This document shows, piece after piece, positions 24,855-33,178 of a DNA stretch of 64,000 bases (within the stretch, counting starts at the first letter, position 1; each line of letters starts with the position of its first letter). The translations under genes were made by a program, and so were the position numbers. Origin of the DNA: Modicisalibacter xianhensis. Lineage in GTDB: Bacteria; Pseudomonadota; Gammaproteobacteria; Pseudomonadales; Halomonadaceae. The notes under the pieces were generated by a model. That model worked only from the letters and a program-made list of their open reading frames with translations, ran no database searches and was not told the origin of the DNA. The DNA lies in the NCBI RefSeq assembly GCF_900113605.1, contig NZ_FOPY01000002.1, positions 62,001 through 126,000 of the forward strand. The letters run 5' to 3'.

Positions 24855-25940
24855 TCAGGGACGGCAGACAAAATAGTCGTTTTGGATATCGTGTTCGAGC
24901 TGGTGCACCGTCACATCGGTGAAGCCCGCGCGGTCGAAGTATTCCAATGCCCTCTCGCGCCCCCACATGGTACCCAGCCCCTCCCCGCCCTGGGCCAGCG
25001 ACACCGTCATGCAATGCGTGACGGATACCGCATACAGCAGCGCTCCCAGTGGGTGCTCGCGGTCCAGGTGGTGATGGCTCGAGGCATGGATGTCCTGGGC
25101 GATGTAGACCCCACCGGGCTTCAGGCTGCGATGGATGCCACGCAACAGCGACAGCGGGCGGGCCTGGTCGTGGATGCCGTCGAAGGTGGTGACCAGGTCG
25201 AAGGCTGCCGGCTCGGCCGTGGTGTCGAAATCCGACAGGTCGCGGACCGTGAAGGCGACGTTCGCCAGGCCCAAGGCGTCAGCCTGCTGGCGCGCCCAGC
25301 CGATGGCTTCTTCCGAGAGGTCGTAGCCTACGAAGCCGCTGGCCGGGAAGCGCTCGGCCAGCTTCAGCAGCGCCCTGCCCCGGCCGCAGGCACAGTCGAG
25401 CACGTCGATACCGCTCTCGAGCCGCTCGATCAGGCCCGGAGCCAGCGGCAGGATGCTGTCCAGCAATGCCGGCAACACCGTCTGGGCACTGTCGGTCGCC
25501 ATGACTTCGTGGAATCTCGGGTAGCGGGCATAGGGCACGCCCCCACCCTCGCGAAAACAGATAATCACCTCGTCTTCCACGGCGCCCAGCAGGCTCAGGA
25601 ACTGCGCATACACGGCCAGGTTGGCCCCCTCGATATCGGTCAGGCGTGCGGCATGGGCATCAGGCAGCCAGTAGCGCTGTGTCTCCGGGTCGGTCTCGAT
25701 GACGCCACCGGCCACCATGCCGCCCAGCCATTCGCGAACGTAGCGTTCTACGAGCCCGAGGCGGTCGGCGACTTCCTGACTGGTCTGTGGGGGCTGGCCG
25801 CGCAAGGCCTCGAACAGTCCGGTGCGGTAGCCGATCGAGGTCAACAGCATCAGCCCGCTCTCGTTGAGAGCATTGACCAGACGCGCTTCGAAGGTATCGG
25901 TGGTTGGCTCGATGGCCGGCGTGGGTAGAACGTTGCACAT
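24855..25940 (-). CDS. SAM-dependent methyltransferase with N-terminal winged helix
   Basis: The 361-residue protein has an N-terminal winged-helix region of the type found in some class I methyltransferases (GLFEALRGQPPQTSQEVADR). A methyltransferase core follows, with the SAM loop VLDCACGRGRALLKLAERF and the later DLVTTFDGIHDQARP. A HASSHHHLDREH segment sits near the active-site side. The target is unknown. AAGGAG precedes the ATG at 25940. It diverges from the GlxA-type regulator and may be its target. Confidence 0.75.
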   Translation of the reverse strand: MCNVLPTPAIEPTTDTFEARLVNALNESGLMLLTSIGYRTGLFEALRGQPPQTSQEVADRLGLVERYVREWLGGMVAGGVIETDPETQRYWLPDAHAARLTDIEGANLAVYAQFLSLLGAVEDEVIICFREGGGVPYARYPRFHEVMATDSAQTVLPALLDSILPLAPGLIERLESGIDVLDCACGRGRALLKLAERFPASGFVGYDLSEEAIGWARQQADALGLANVAFTVRDLSDFDTTAEPAAFDLVTTFDGIHDQARPLSLLRGIHRSLKPGGVYIAQDIHASSHHHLDREHPLGALLYAVSVTHCMTVSLAQGGEGLGTMWGRERALEYFDRAGFTDVTVHQLEHDIQNDYFVCRP

Positions 25941-26048
25941 GAGTCTTCTCCTTATTGTCTGCCATTCATGGCGAAGTGCAGGAGAAGGCTAGCGCTGGAC
26001 GTGAGCGTGCACTAACGTGAATTGGGACGTAAACGAGGCTTTTCTGCC

Positions 26049-27071
26049 ATGGCGGCCACCATCAAGCCTGTCGTTGCCCTGCTCGCCCCGCCCGAGGCAA
26101 CGGCATCGACGCTGTACGGCCTGTTCGACCTGTTCAGTTCCGCCGGTCGCGACTGGAATGCCGTGATGCATGGGCGTCCGGGAGAAAGTCGCCTGGCGCC
26201 GGTGATCGTTTCACGTGATGGCCGCGGGTTTCGCGCCGGGAATGGCGCCTGGATCGAGCCCGATGCAGCATTGAGCGAATGTCCACGCCCCCAGGCGGTG
26301 TGCATTCCCGATCTGATGGTGGCTCCTGACGAGCCACTGTCGGGGCGCTACCTGACCGAACTCGCCTGGCTGCGTCATTGCCATTCACAAGGTGCCCTGC
26401 TAGCGGCGGCCTGTACGGGGGCGTTGCTGCTGGCAGAGGCGAACCTACTGACCAACCGGGATGCCACGACCCACTGGGCCTATTGCGATGCACTGGCGAA
26501 GCGTCATCCTGAGATTCGTGTGCATGCCAATCGCGCCCTGGTCGCCACCGGGGATGGCGAGCGCATCATCATGGCAGGCGGCGGAACGTCCTGGCTCGAT
26601 CTGGCCTTGTTTCTCGTCGCTCGTTTGCTGGATACCGAGGAGGCCATGCATCTGGCCAGGCTCTACCTGATCGACTGGCATCGCGAGGGCCAGCAGCCCT
26701 TCGCGGCGTTGACCGCCTCGCGGCAGGTCGAGGACGCCGTGATCGGTAAATGCCAGATCTGGGCAGCCCAGCATTACGACACCCATGCGCCGGTCGCGGA
26801 AATGATCCAACTGAGTGGTTTGACCGAGCGCTCCTTCAAGCGGCGCTTCAAGTCCGCCACTGGCATGACACCTATCGAGTACGTACATACGCTGCGCCTG
26901 GAAGAGGCCAAGCTGCTGCTGGAAACGACCGATACGCCCATCGAGGCGATTGCTGGCGACGTCGGCTACGAAGATCCCAGTTTCTTCCGCCAGCTCTTCA
27001 TGCGCCGCGTCGCCCTGACACCGGGCCAGTACCGGCGTCGATTTCGGACCATGCGCCTGGCCATGCAATGA
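26049..27071 (+). CDS. GlxA-type AraC-family transcription regulator
   Basis: The 340-residue protein has an N-terminal DJ-1/PfpI-like domain (about 1-200, with AAACTGALLLAEANLL around the nucleophile-elbow cysteine) and a C-terminal AraC double helix-turn-helix (LTERSFKRRFKSATGMTPIEY, then AGDVGYEDPSFFRQLF). This is the GlxA architecture. It diverges from the methyltransferase gene across a 108-base gap. The inducer is not known. Confidence 0.85.
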   Translation: MAATIKPVVALLAPPEATASTLYGLFDLFSSAGRDWNAVMHGRPGESRLAPVIVSRDGRGFRAGNGAWIEPDAALSECPRPQAVCIPDLMVAPDEPLSGRYLTELAWLRHCHSQGALLAAACTGALLLAEANLLTNRDATTHWAYCDALAKRHPEIRVHANRALVATGDGERIIMAGGGTSWLDLALFLVARLLDTEEAMHLARLYLIDWHREGQQPFAALTASRQVEDAVIGKCQIWAAQHYDTHAPVAEMIQLSGLTERSFKRRFKSATGMTPIEYVHTLRLEEAKLLLETTDTPIEAIAGDVGYEDPSFFRQLFMRRVALTPGQYRRRFRTMRLAMQ

Positions 27072-27081
27072 GGCCAGTGAG

Positions 27082-27792
27082 TCAGACGCTCACGGAGTCG
27101 CGCTTGCGCCGGTTGAAGTCCTCGACGAAGGCATCCATGACGTCGGCGTCGTAAGGCTGCAACCCGCTCACGACCAGTTTCTTGGAGCCGCTGCCGACCG
27201 ACTCGCCGCCGGCCAGCATACGAAACTCCAGGTGAGCCTCGCCTCGCTTACCGTTGATCTCGAAGCTCGAGCCGGCAAATTCCACGTCGAGCGCCGAGAC
27301 ATCCAGATTGTCGAGGACGAATCCCATGCTGTCGTAGATGACCAGCGGCCGCTGCGGATTGAACATCACGCCATGGGTTTTCATTAGCGGCTGCAGGTAG
27401 TGCGGAAAGTTGCGTCCCGAGAAGGCGATGTAGCGCCGCGTGAATGCCTCGATCACGTCAGGATCGCGGGTGGTCTCGCCACTGCGTTCTACGCACAGGT
27501 ATTCCTTGCCGGCATCGTCGACGACACTGAGCAGATTACCCTCGCACTCACGGATGGTCAGCGGCACATCGGCGCCGACCATGCCGCGGAAATGAAACGT
27601 CATGCGCTGCGACAGGCCATGCTGCGCCAGCACCAACGCAAACAGCAGATCCCCCGGAACGCAGAAGCGTCGTGCATCGGGGTCGTGAATCGGGTTGTAA
27701 TCGCCGGCCATCCGCTTGGCGAACTGACTGGCCTGTTCCGCGGCAATGCACAGCCGCCCGCCGGCCAAGGCGTAGAAATCATCGAGAAACAT
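27082..27792 (-). CDS. DUF3581 family protein
   Basis: The 236-residue protein contains the signature QASQFAKRMAGDYNPIHDPDA followed by RRFCVPGDLLFALVLAQHG, typical of DUF3581. The NPIHD motif and the strand-helix pattern recall the hydratase/dehydratase hotdog fold (MaoC-like), but no catalytic assignment is known. It is widespread in gammaproteobacteria, and the gene stands alone here. Confidence 0.8.
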   Translation of the reverse strand: MFLDDFYALAGGRLCIAAEQASQFAKRMAGDYNPIHDPDARRFCVPGDLLFALVLAQHGLSQRMTFHFRGMVGADVPLTIRECEGNLLSVVDDAGKEYLCVERSGETTRDPDVIEAFTRRYIAFSGRNFPHYLQPLMKTHGVMFNPQRPLVIYDSMGFVLDNLDVSALDVEFAGSSFEINGKRGEAHLEFRMLAGGESVGSGSKKLVVSGLQPYDADVMDAFVEDFNRRKRDSVSV

Positions 27793-27954
27793 ACGATCCT
27801 GTCACCGGCAATGCCGCAGGGGCTCCGGTATTGTTGCTGTTTGCATGAGACTGCCCGGGAGACTGTTTCTATCATCCCGCGCTGGCCAAGGCCAGAAGTT
27901 ATCCTGCACGATGCGGGAAAATACGCATCCTCCCCCCGCCGAGGCAGAAAAGTC

Positions 27955-28779
27955 TCACAAGCGCTTGAGCAGTTCCGCTTTCTTGGCCGCAAACTCTTCG
28001 TCGGTCAGCAACCCCTTGTCCTTGAGATCGCCAAGACGCTCGATGGCGCTGAAGATATCGGCTTGCGCCGGGTCGGCTGCCTGCGTCGTCGCGGAGCTTG
28101 TCGCAGCGGCCGGCTTCCCGGCAGTGCTGGATGATGGAAATGAGTGACCATCCTGCGAGACCACGGGCAGGCTGGCCAGGTCGACAGTACCGTGCTGGCT
28201 GGTGAAAGTGATCGTTCCCCCACTGCCTTGCTGCTGAGAGAAGCCGCCGATCCGATGATCGCCCGTGTCGTAGACCCGGACATTTCCGCCGACACGCACG
28301 GCAAGGCGGCGTGCGTCGGCGAAATAGGCATAGCGGGCATCATTCTGTACACCGGTGGCATTCGGTACACCCAACTCGCTGGGCCACCAGCGATCGCCCG
28401 GTTCGGACACGAACAGGCTCGAGCTGCCTCGAGACATGCCGCTGTCCTGATGTTGTTGCCCCCCACCGCTCTGGCTCTGCGACTGAAAATTGCCACTCGT
28501 CTGCAGCAGCCCCGGCTGGTTGGCAAGGATCTCGGCGATCTCATGGCACAGCGCGTCGACACGCCCCTTGAGGGTGTGATTGAACATGTCGCTGAGCATC
28601 AGCATGCCCCCGCGCATCCACTGGCCGGAACCGCCGAACTCGGGGTGGGAGAACTGCGCCATGCCGCCATTGCCATTGAGCACTGCAAACAGCATGTGGG
28701 CTACTGCATCGCGACTGAAACCATGTCGCTGAGCGAGGTCGTCGACCACCGCCTGTCCTTGCGAAGTGAGTCGTTGCAT
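27955..28779 (-). CDS. SHOCT-domain protein of unknown function
   Basis: The 274-residue protein has an N-terminal helical region (LTSQGQAVVDDLAQRHGFS) with GGSGQWMRGGMLMLSDMFN. A glutamine/serine-rich segment (GGGQQHQDSG) follows. Next comes a region with conserved tryptophans (EPGDRWWPSELGVPN) and a C-terminal SHOCT helix pair (LGDLKDKGLLTDEEFAAKK). SHOCT motifs mediate contacts at protein ends. No signal peptide or membrane helix is seen. The start at 28779 was chosen over an earlier in-frame ATG because a GCGAG site precedes it. Confidence 0.65.
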   Translation of the reverse strand: MQRLTSQGQAVVDDLAQRHGFSRDAVAHMLFAVLNGNGGMAQFSHPEFGGSGQWMRGGMLMLSDMFNHTLKGRVDALCHEIAEILANQPGLLQTSGNFQSQSQSGGGQQHQDSGMSRGSSSLFVSEPGDRWWPSELGVPNATGVQNDARYAYFADARRLAVRVGGNVRVYDTGDHRIGGFSQQQGSGGTITFTSQHGTVDLASLPVVSQDGHSFPSSSTAGKPAAATSSATTQAADPAQADIFSAIERLGDLKDKGLLTDEEFAAKKAELLKRL

Positions 28780-28870
28780 GGCTACTCGCCCTGTCTGAAT
28801 TCGACTTCCACAGTCTAGTCGAGAAACACGACCGGATGACCCAACGAACCATTGATGCACATCAACGGCG

Positions 28871-29902
28871 TCAAGCTGAGACATGCAGTACCTTGGCGCC
28901 CCGCACCGCCCGGGTCTTGAGCTCGATCAGCGCCTGGTTGGCATCGCGCAAGGCGAATGAACGCACTTCGGGGCGAACGCCGATCTCCGCCGCCAAGGCA
29001 AGGAACTCGACGATGTCTCGCCGGGTCACGTTGGCTACCGATTGCAGGGTTTTCTCGAGCCACAGGTGACGGGGATAATCCAGTCCCAACAGCGCCGACT
29101 GGTCGTCGTCTTCCTTGCGAATCGCGTTCACGACAAGGCGACCACCCGGGGCGAGATTGGCCAGTGCCGCCACGACCGGCGTCCAGGCCGGAGTCGTGTC
29201 GATGATGGCGGCCAAGGGATGTGGCGACAAGGCCCGGGTATCACCTGCCCATTGCGCACCCAAGTCCAAGGCGAAGCGCTGCTCGTCGGGACTGCGCGCG
29301 AATACATGGACCGGCGAGGCCGGATAGATATAACGGGCCAACTGCAGGACCAGATGCGCCGAACCACCGAAGCCGGTCAGGCCGAGTGGCTCGCCATCCT
29401 CGAGCCTGGCCAGGTTGAGGGACCGATAGCCGATGGCGCCGGCGCACAGCATGGGCGCTGCCTGCGCATCGTCCAGTGACGCGGGTAGCGGGCAGGCATA
29501 GCGGGCATCGACCACCATGCGTTCGGCATAGCCGCCATTGATGTCGCGCCCGGTAGCGATGAAGTCGGGACACAGGTTTTCGCGATCGCTGTGGCAAAAC
29601 CCGCATTCGCCGCAGGCCGAAGCGATCCAGCCGATTCCAACCCGTTCACCGAGACGCGATGTCGGTACGCCCTCCCCCACTGCGCTGATCCTGCCAACCA
29701 CTTGGTGGCCAGGAATCATCGGCAGCGTGGGCGGTGGGGTGCGCCCCTCGATTTCATCCAGTTCGGTATGACAGACACCGCACACGCTGACATCGATCAG
29801 TACCTGGCCAACATCCGGCATCGGCGGTTCACGCTCCCGCCAGGCCAAGGGCGATGCACCGGGCGTCACCGGCGCAATGTGTTCGAGTTGCATGGCATGC
29901 AT
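28871..29902 (-). CDS. Zinc-dependent alcohol dehydrogenase
   Basis: This 343-residue MDR-family enzyme has a GroES-like N-terminal domain with the catalytic zinc ligands in CGVCHTELDEIEG and GHQVVG. The structural zinc site is CGECGFCHSDRENLC. The Rossmann part is LGLTGFGGSAHLVLQLA, where the usual GxGGxG is GFGGSA. It oxidises alcohols with an NAD-type cofactor; the alteration of the dinucleotide motif does not clearly disable it. The substrate is unknown. Confidence 0.85.
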   Translation of the reverse strand: MHAMQLEHIAPVTPGASPLAWREREPPMPDVGQVLIDVSVCGVCHTELDEIEGRTPPPTLPMIPGHQVVGRISAVGEGVPTSRLGERVGIGWIASACGECGFCHSDRENLCPDFIATGRDINGGYAERMVVDARYACPLPASLDDAQAAPMLCAGAIGYRSLNLARLEDGEPLGLTGFGGSAHLVLQLARYIYPASPVHVFARSPDEQRFALDLGAQWAGDTRALSPHPLAAIIDTTPAWTPVVAALANLAPGGRLVVNAIRKEDDDQSALLGLDYPRHLWLEKTLQSVANVTRRDIVEFLALAAEIGVRPEVRSFALRDANQALIELKTRAVRGAKVLHVSA

Positions 29903-29950
29903 GAAGGCAGTTCTCCGTTCGGGCCTGGTGCGTCCCGAATGCTGGTCTCG

Positions 29951-31105
29951 TCAGTTTGAGCCTAGTGCAGCTACCTTCTGCCGATGTTGATCTTGGTCAT
30001 GCCCCGTGACCTGGGGTGTCGGCCAGGGACGAAACAGGGCGTGCCCGGAGAGATCCGGTCCCGAATACAGACGATCCGGCCACTGAAACAGCATGATGGC
30101 CAGTACGTTACGATGCTCGCCGAACTCGAGCTCGGTGCCACCGTCTTCGGCAGGGATCATCCGCGCTTGCGGATCGTAGCGCTCACGCAGCGCCTGCTTG
30201 ATCCTGGCAACGGCAGGATCATCACCGCGCCCGGCCAACTCGAAGCTGATGCCGACTTCGGTGAAAATGTCGGCCTTGGTCCGGGCGATGATGGGGTCGA
30301 TATTGGCCGAGAAATAGTCCAGTACCCACTCCACCTCCTCTGCATTCACCGGATGCTGGTAGTAACCACTGGCGGCGATGACCAGATGAGTCAGGCCATA
30401 GATCTTGTTGCGAAAACCGGCGTTAGAGAGCGCATCGTCCTGCTGGGCTGGATAGCGCGTGCGCATCGCCGTGGCGAATGCGTCACGCAGATCCGTGATG
30501 CCCAGATCATGCAGGTAATAGACGGCATTGGCGACCTGGGCGGCATAGATGTCGAGCACGTCGGGGGCGAGCAGGAACCGGCGAAAATCGACGCCAGCCA
30601 GGTAATCCAGCGCCCGCTCATGCCCCGCGAAGGGCGGCGTGCCGAGCAGACGGTAGTCGTTGGCCTGCGCCAGCCGGAACAATAGCTGGCGGGCAAAGGG
30701 GATCTCGCCCCAACGGGCCAGCAACGCCTTGCGCCGACGCTGCTTTTCGGTCCGGGTGGGATAGGCTTCCATGATCGCCCGGCTGCGCGCCATGGGATAG
30801 CCTTCCAAGGCCAGTCCGGCAATGTCCCGTTGCAACTCGAGCGCCAGGCGTGCCGCATAGTCGACATTTGCCGGTACGTATTTAACGTTGCCAGTGATCC
30901 GATACAGACGCTGGGCATAGTGACGTTGCTTGCCCGGGCTCAGTGTCGAAAGTCGCTCTTCATAGCGAGCCTGAATCTCGCCACCGATATCGCGAAGTTC
31001 GGTCAACGGTGAAGCCGCACAGGCGGCAAGCAGCCAGGCAAGAACCCACCATGCCAGGCAGTGGCGTACCCTGCCGGCAGATAATATCGGTACGTATCGT
31101 TGCAT
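29951..31105 (-). CDS. DUF3541-family lipoprotein
   Basis: The 384-residue protein starts with a lipoprotein signal whose lipobox is LLAAC (cysteine near residue 28). A large helical domain follows, with SPGKQRHYAQRLYRITG, VNAEEVEWVLDYF and EFGEHRNVLAIMLFQWP. This matches DUF3541, a family of unknown function. The start at 31105 follows GGGGGAG; several in-frame ATGs further upstream lack sites. Confidence 0.7.
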   Translation of the reverse strand: MQRYVPILSAGRVRHCLAWWVLAWLLAACAASPLTELRDIGGEIQARYEERLSTLSPGKQRHYAQRLYRITGNVKYVPANVDYAARLALELQRDIAGLALEGYPMARSRAIMEAYPTRTEKQRRRKALLARWGEIPFARQLLFRLAQANDYRLLGTPPFAGHERALDYLAGVDFRRFLLAPDVLDIYAAQVANAVYYLHDLGITDLRDAFATAMRTRYPAQQDDALSNAGFRNKIYGLTHLVIAASGYYQHPVNAEEVEWVLDYFSANIDPIIARTKADIFTEVGISFELAGRGDDPAVARIKQALRERYDPQARMIPAEDGGTELEFGEHRNVLAIMLFQWPDRLYSGPDLSGHALFRPWPTPQVTGHDQDQHRQKVAALGSN

Positions 31106-31466
31106 GGCTCCCCCTGACTGTATACCTCGCTCTTTGCCCTGAGGTGCTGCACCGCCTGCCTCGACCCGAAAGGGCAACATGACGAGATACTGCCGGAGTG
31201 CATCGCCTAAAAACATCCTGGAATAGGCCGCTATTCAACGATAGGCCTGGTTAACGTCGTGGCATGCTGAGCATATCCTCGACCAAAGGTGGGTCAGTCC
31301 TTTTTTGCAATTCGAGGTCTCGAGTACGTAATATCCGGTAAGCAAAAATGCGGTGCATTTTCATCACAACTGCACCAGACTATTTATAACGAAATGCTCA
31401 AGAGAGTGATTTCTCTCGGTTTCTCAATGATGGCAGAGACTGTGCTTCCATATTCGGAATCGACAT
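31106..31466. promoter_or_regulatory. Promoter region upstream of the four-gene operon
   Basis: No gene is visible. An inverted repeat GGTGCA-N13-TGCACC lies at 31352-31376, directly before a TATTTATAAC -10-like element (31381-31390). A GAGAG/CTCTC stem follows at about 31402-31417. The position suits control of the 31467-36883 operon. The inverted repeat could be an operator; this is inference. Confidence 0.4.
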
Positions 31467-31949
31467 ATGCCAGCTAGGCGGGACTGGACACGATGGCGAG
31501 ACAGCTTACCTCGGTGCATGGTCGCGCGCTGGCTCGTCTTCATGGCGCTGAGCCTGTCCTGTCTCGTGAGTTGGGCGGATGAACCGAACGATGTGGTCCT
31601 GATCGCGCATCCCAATGTCCGGGTCGAGACGCTTTCCCGGGATACTGCGCGTGCCATCTTTGCCATGCGACAACGAACATGGCCAAACGGACAGTCAGCC
31701 AGCGTCTTCGTCCTGCCGGAAGACCACCCTGTCCATGCGCGTTTCTCGAAATCCCTGCTGAATGTATATCCCCATCAGTTGAGGCTCGCTTGGGACCGTG
31801 TCGTGTTTTCCGGCACTGGCCAGGCCCCGAATGTCGTGATGTCACAGCCAGACATGATCAAGCACGTTGCCTCGACCCCTGGCGGACTGGGCTACATCGA
31901 AAGAGGTTATCTGGATGACAGTGTCAATGTCATACCGATTGTCAATTAG
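31467..31949 (+). CDS. Phosphate-binding-protein-like periplasmic protein
   Basis: The 160-residue protein has a signal sequence (hydrophobic core VARWLVFMALSLSCLVSW, ending WADEP). A short PBP-like domain follows, containing RAIFAMRQRTWPNGQ and SQPDMIKHVASTPGGLGYI. These are features of the PstS-like family members encoded beside GGDEF proteins and barrels. It is far shorter than a full PstS (about 320 residues) and has only one lobe. The start could be the ATG at 31518. It is the first gene of the operon, and the next gene starts inside it. Confidence 0.7.
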   Translation: MPARRDWTRWRDSLPRCMVARWLVFMALSLSCLVSWADEPNDVVLIAHPNVRVETLSRDTARAIFAMRQRTWPNGQSASVFVLPEDHPVHARFSKSLLNVYPHQLRLAWDRVVFSGTGQAPNVVMSQPDMIKHVASTPGGLGYIERGYLDDSVNVIPIVN

Positions 31950-33135
31950 CCGTCTGCTATCGGGCTCGGGGTTCATAGCCACGGTGTTATGTGCCAGTCC
32001 AACTGCCATGGCCAGCGAAAACATCATGGGCACTCTGCAAGTGCACGGTTTCCTCAGCCAGGCATGGATCGTCTCCGAAGACAACGATTTTTTCGGCCCC
32101 AGCAGCGAACATGGCGGAAGCTTTCAATATACTGAAATCGGTGCCAATGCCTCGCTGCGTCCACACCGCGATGTCCTGCTGGCCGCTCAGGTGCTGGGCC
32201 GCCAGGCCGGCGACACCAGCGAGGAAGGCCCTGTACTGGATTATGGCGTCATCGACTACCAGATGGTCTCCAACCGCCATCGCACGATAGGTTTTCAAGC
32301 CGGGCGCTTCAAGAACCCCTTTGGCTTCTATAACCAGACCCGAGACGTCGCTTTCACACGCCCCAGCATATTGTTGCCACAGTCCATCTACTTCGACCGT
32401 ACCCGCTCGCTTGGCCTCGCCGGCGATGGTGTGTCGGTGTATCACGAGGAACGCTTTCCCGGCGGCACGTTACGCACCCAGATCGGCTATGGCGCAGCGC
32501 AGGCCGATGACGACCTGAGGCAGACCTTGCGTCTCGATGCTGTAGCGGGGTCTCTGGACCCAGCCGACTCGGCTATTGGACAGGTACGTTACGATCACGC
32601 CAGCGGGAATTTCGTTGCCGCCTTGAGCGTAGGCCATGCCAAGGCGGAATTCGATTCCAGCGAAAACACGATTTCCGATGGCACGTTCCGCTTCAATCCA
32701 TGGGTTCTGTCGTTCCAGTACAATCAGGAGTTGTGGAGCCTGACCATGGAGTATGCGTTACGCAATTCCAGCCTGTCGGGATTCGACAACCCTCGCTTCA
32801 ATTACGATGTCACCGGCGAAAGCTGGTATCTACAGTATGCCCGGCGCTTTCATGAAGATTGGCAATGGCTGGTGCGTTACGACAGCCTGGTAAGCAATCG
32901 CTCCGACCCTGACGGTACCGATTACCAAGCCAGCGGTGCCGGTCCCGCCCATACGCAATTTGCCAAAGACGTGACCCTGGGCCTGCAATGGACGCCTCAC
33001 CCTCAACTGATGCTGGCTGCCGAATACCACAATGTCGATGGTACCGGCTGGTTGCCCATCCAGGACAACCCAGACCCGCAAGACACTGAGCGCTACTGGC
33101 AGATGCTGCTGTTTCAGTTGTCATTACGTTTTTGA
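31915..33135 (+). CDS. Porin-like outer-membrane beta-barrel
   Basis: This 406-residue protein has a signal peptide (about 1-40, ending PTAMAS) and alternating amphipathic strands with aromatic girdle residues. It ends with LFQLSLRF, whose C-terminal phenylalanine is the usual Bam signal. Internal markers are ATYGxxD-like strands such as GFQAGRFKNPFGFYNQT and FNPWVLSFQYNQEL. The protein is a barrel in the outer membrane; substrate unknown. The start at 31915 overlaps the previous gene by 35 bases, which supports coupling. Confidence 0.75.
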   Translation: MTVSMSYRLSISRLLSGSGFIATVLCASPTAMASENIMGTLQVHGFLSQAWIVSEDNDFFGPSSEHGGSFQYTEIGANASLRPHRDVLLAAQVLGRQAGDTSEEGPVLDYGVIDYQMVSNRHRTIGFQAGRFKNPFGFYNQTRDVAFTRPSILLPQSIYFDRTRSLGLAGDGVSVYHEERFPGGTLRTQIGYGAAQADDDLRQTLRLDAVAGSLDPADSAIGQVRYDHASGNFVAALSVGHAKAEFDSSENTISDGTFRFNPWVLSFQYNQELWSLTMEYALRNSSLSGFDNPRFNYDVTGESWYLQYARRFHEDWQWLVRYDSLVSNRSDPDGTDYQASGAGPAHTQFAKDVTLGLQWTPHPQLMLAAEYHNVDGTGWLPIQDNPDPQDTERYWQMLLFQLSLRF

Positions 33136-33178
33136 TTCGTTTTTTCTAACGCAAGCGTAGAGTGGCTGGACAGCAACG

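Noticed and set aside
24828-25928. A 366-codon frame opposite the methyltransferase gene
   Set aside because: The antisense frame has no domain, and the methyltransferase motifs on the other strand are unambiguous.
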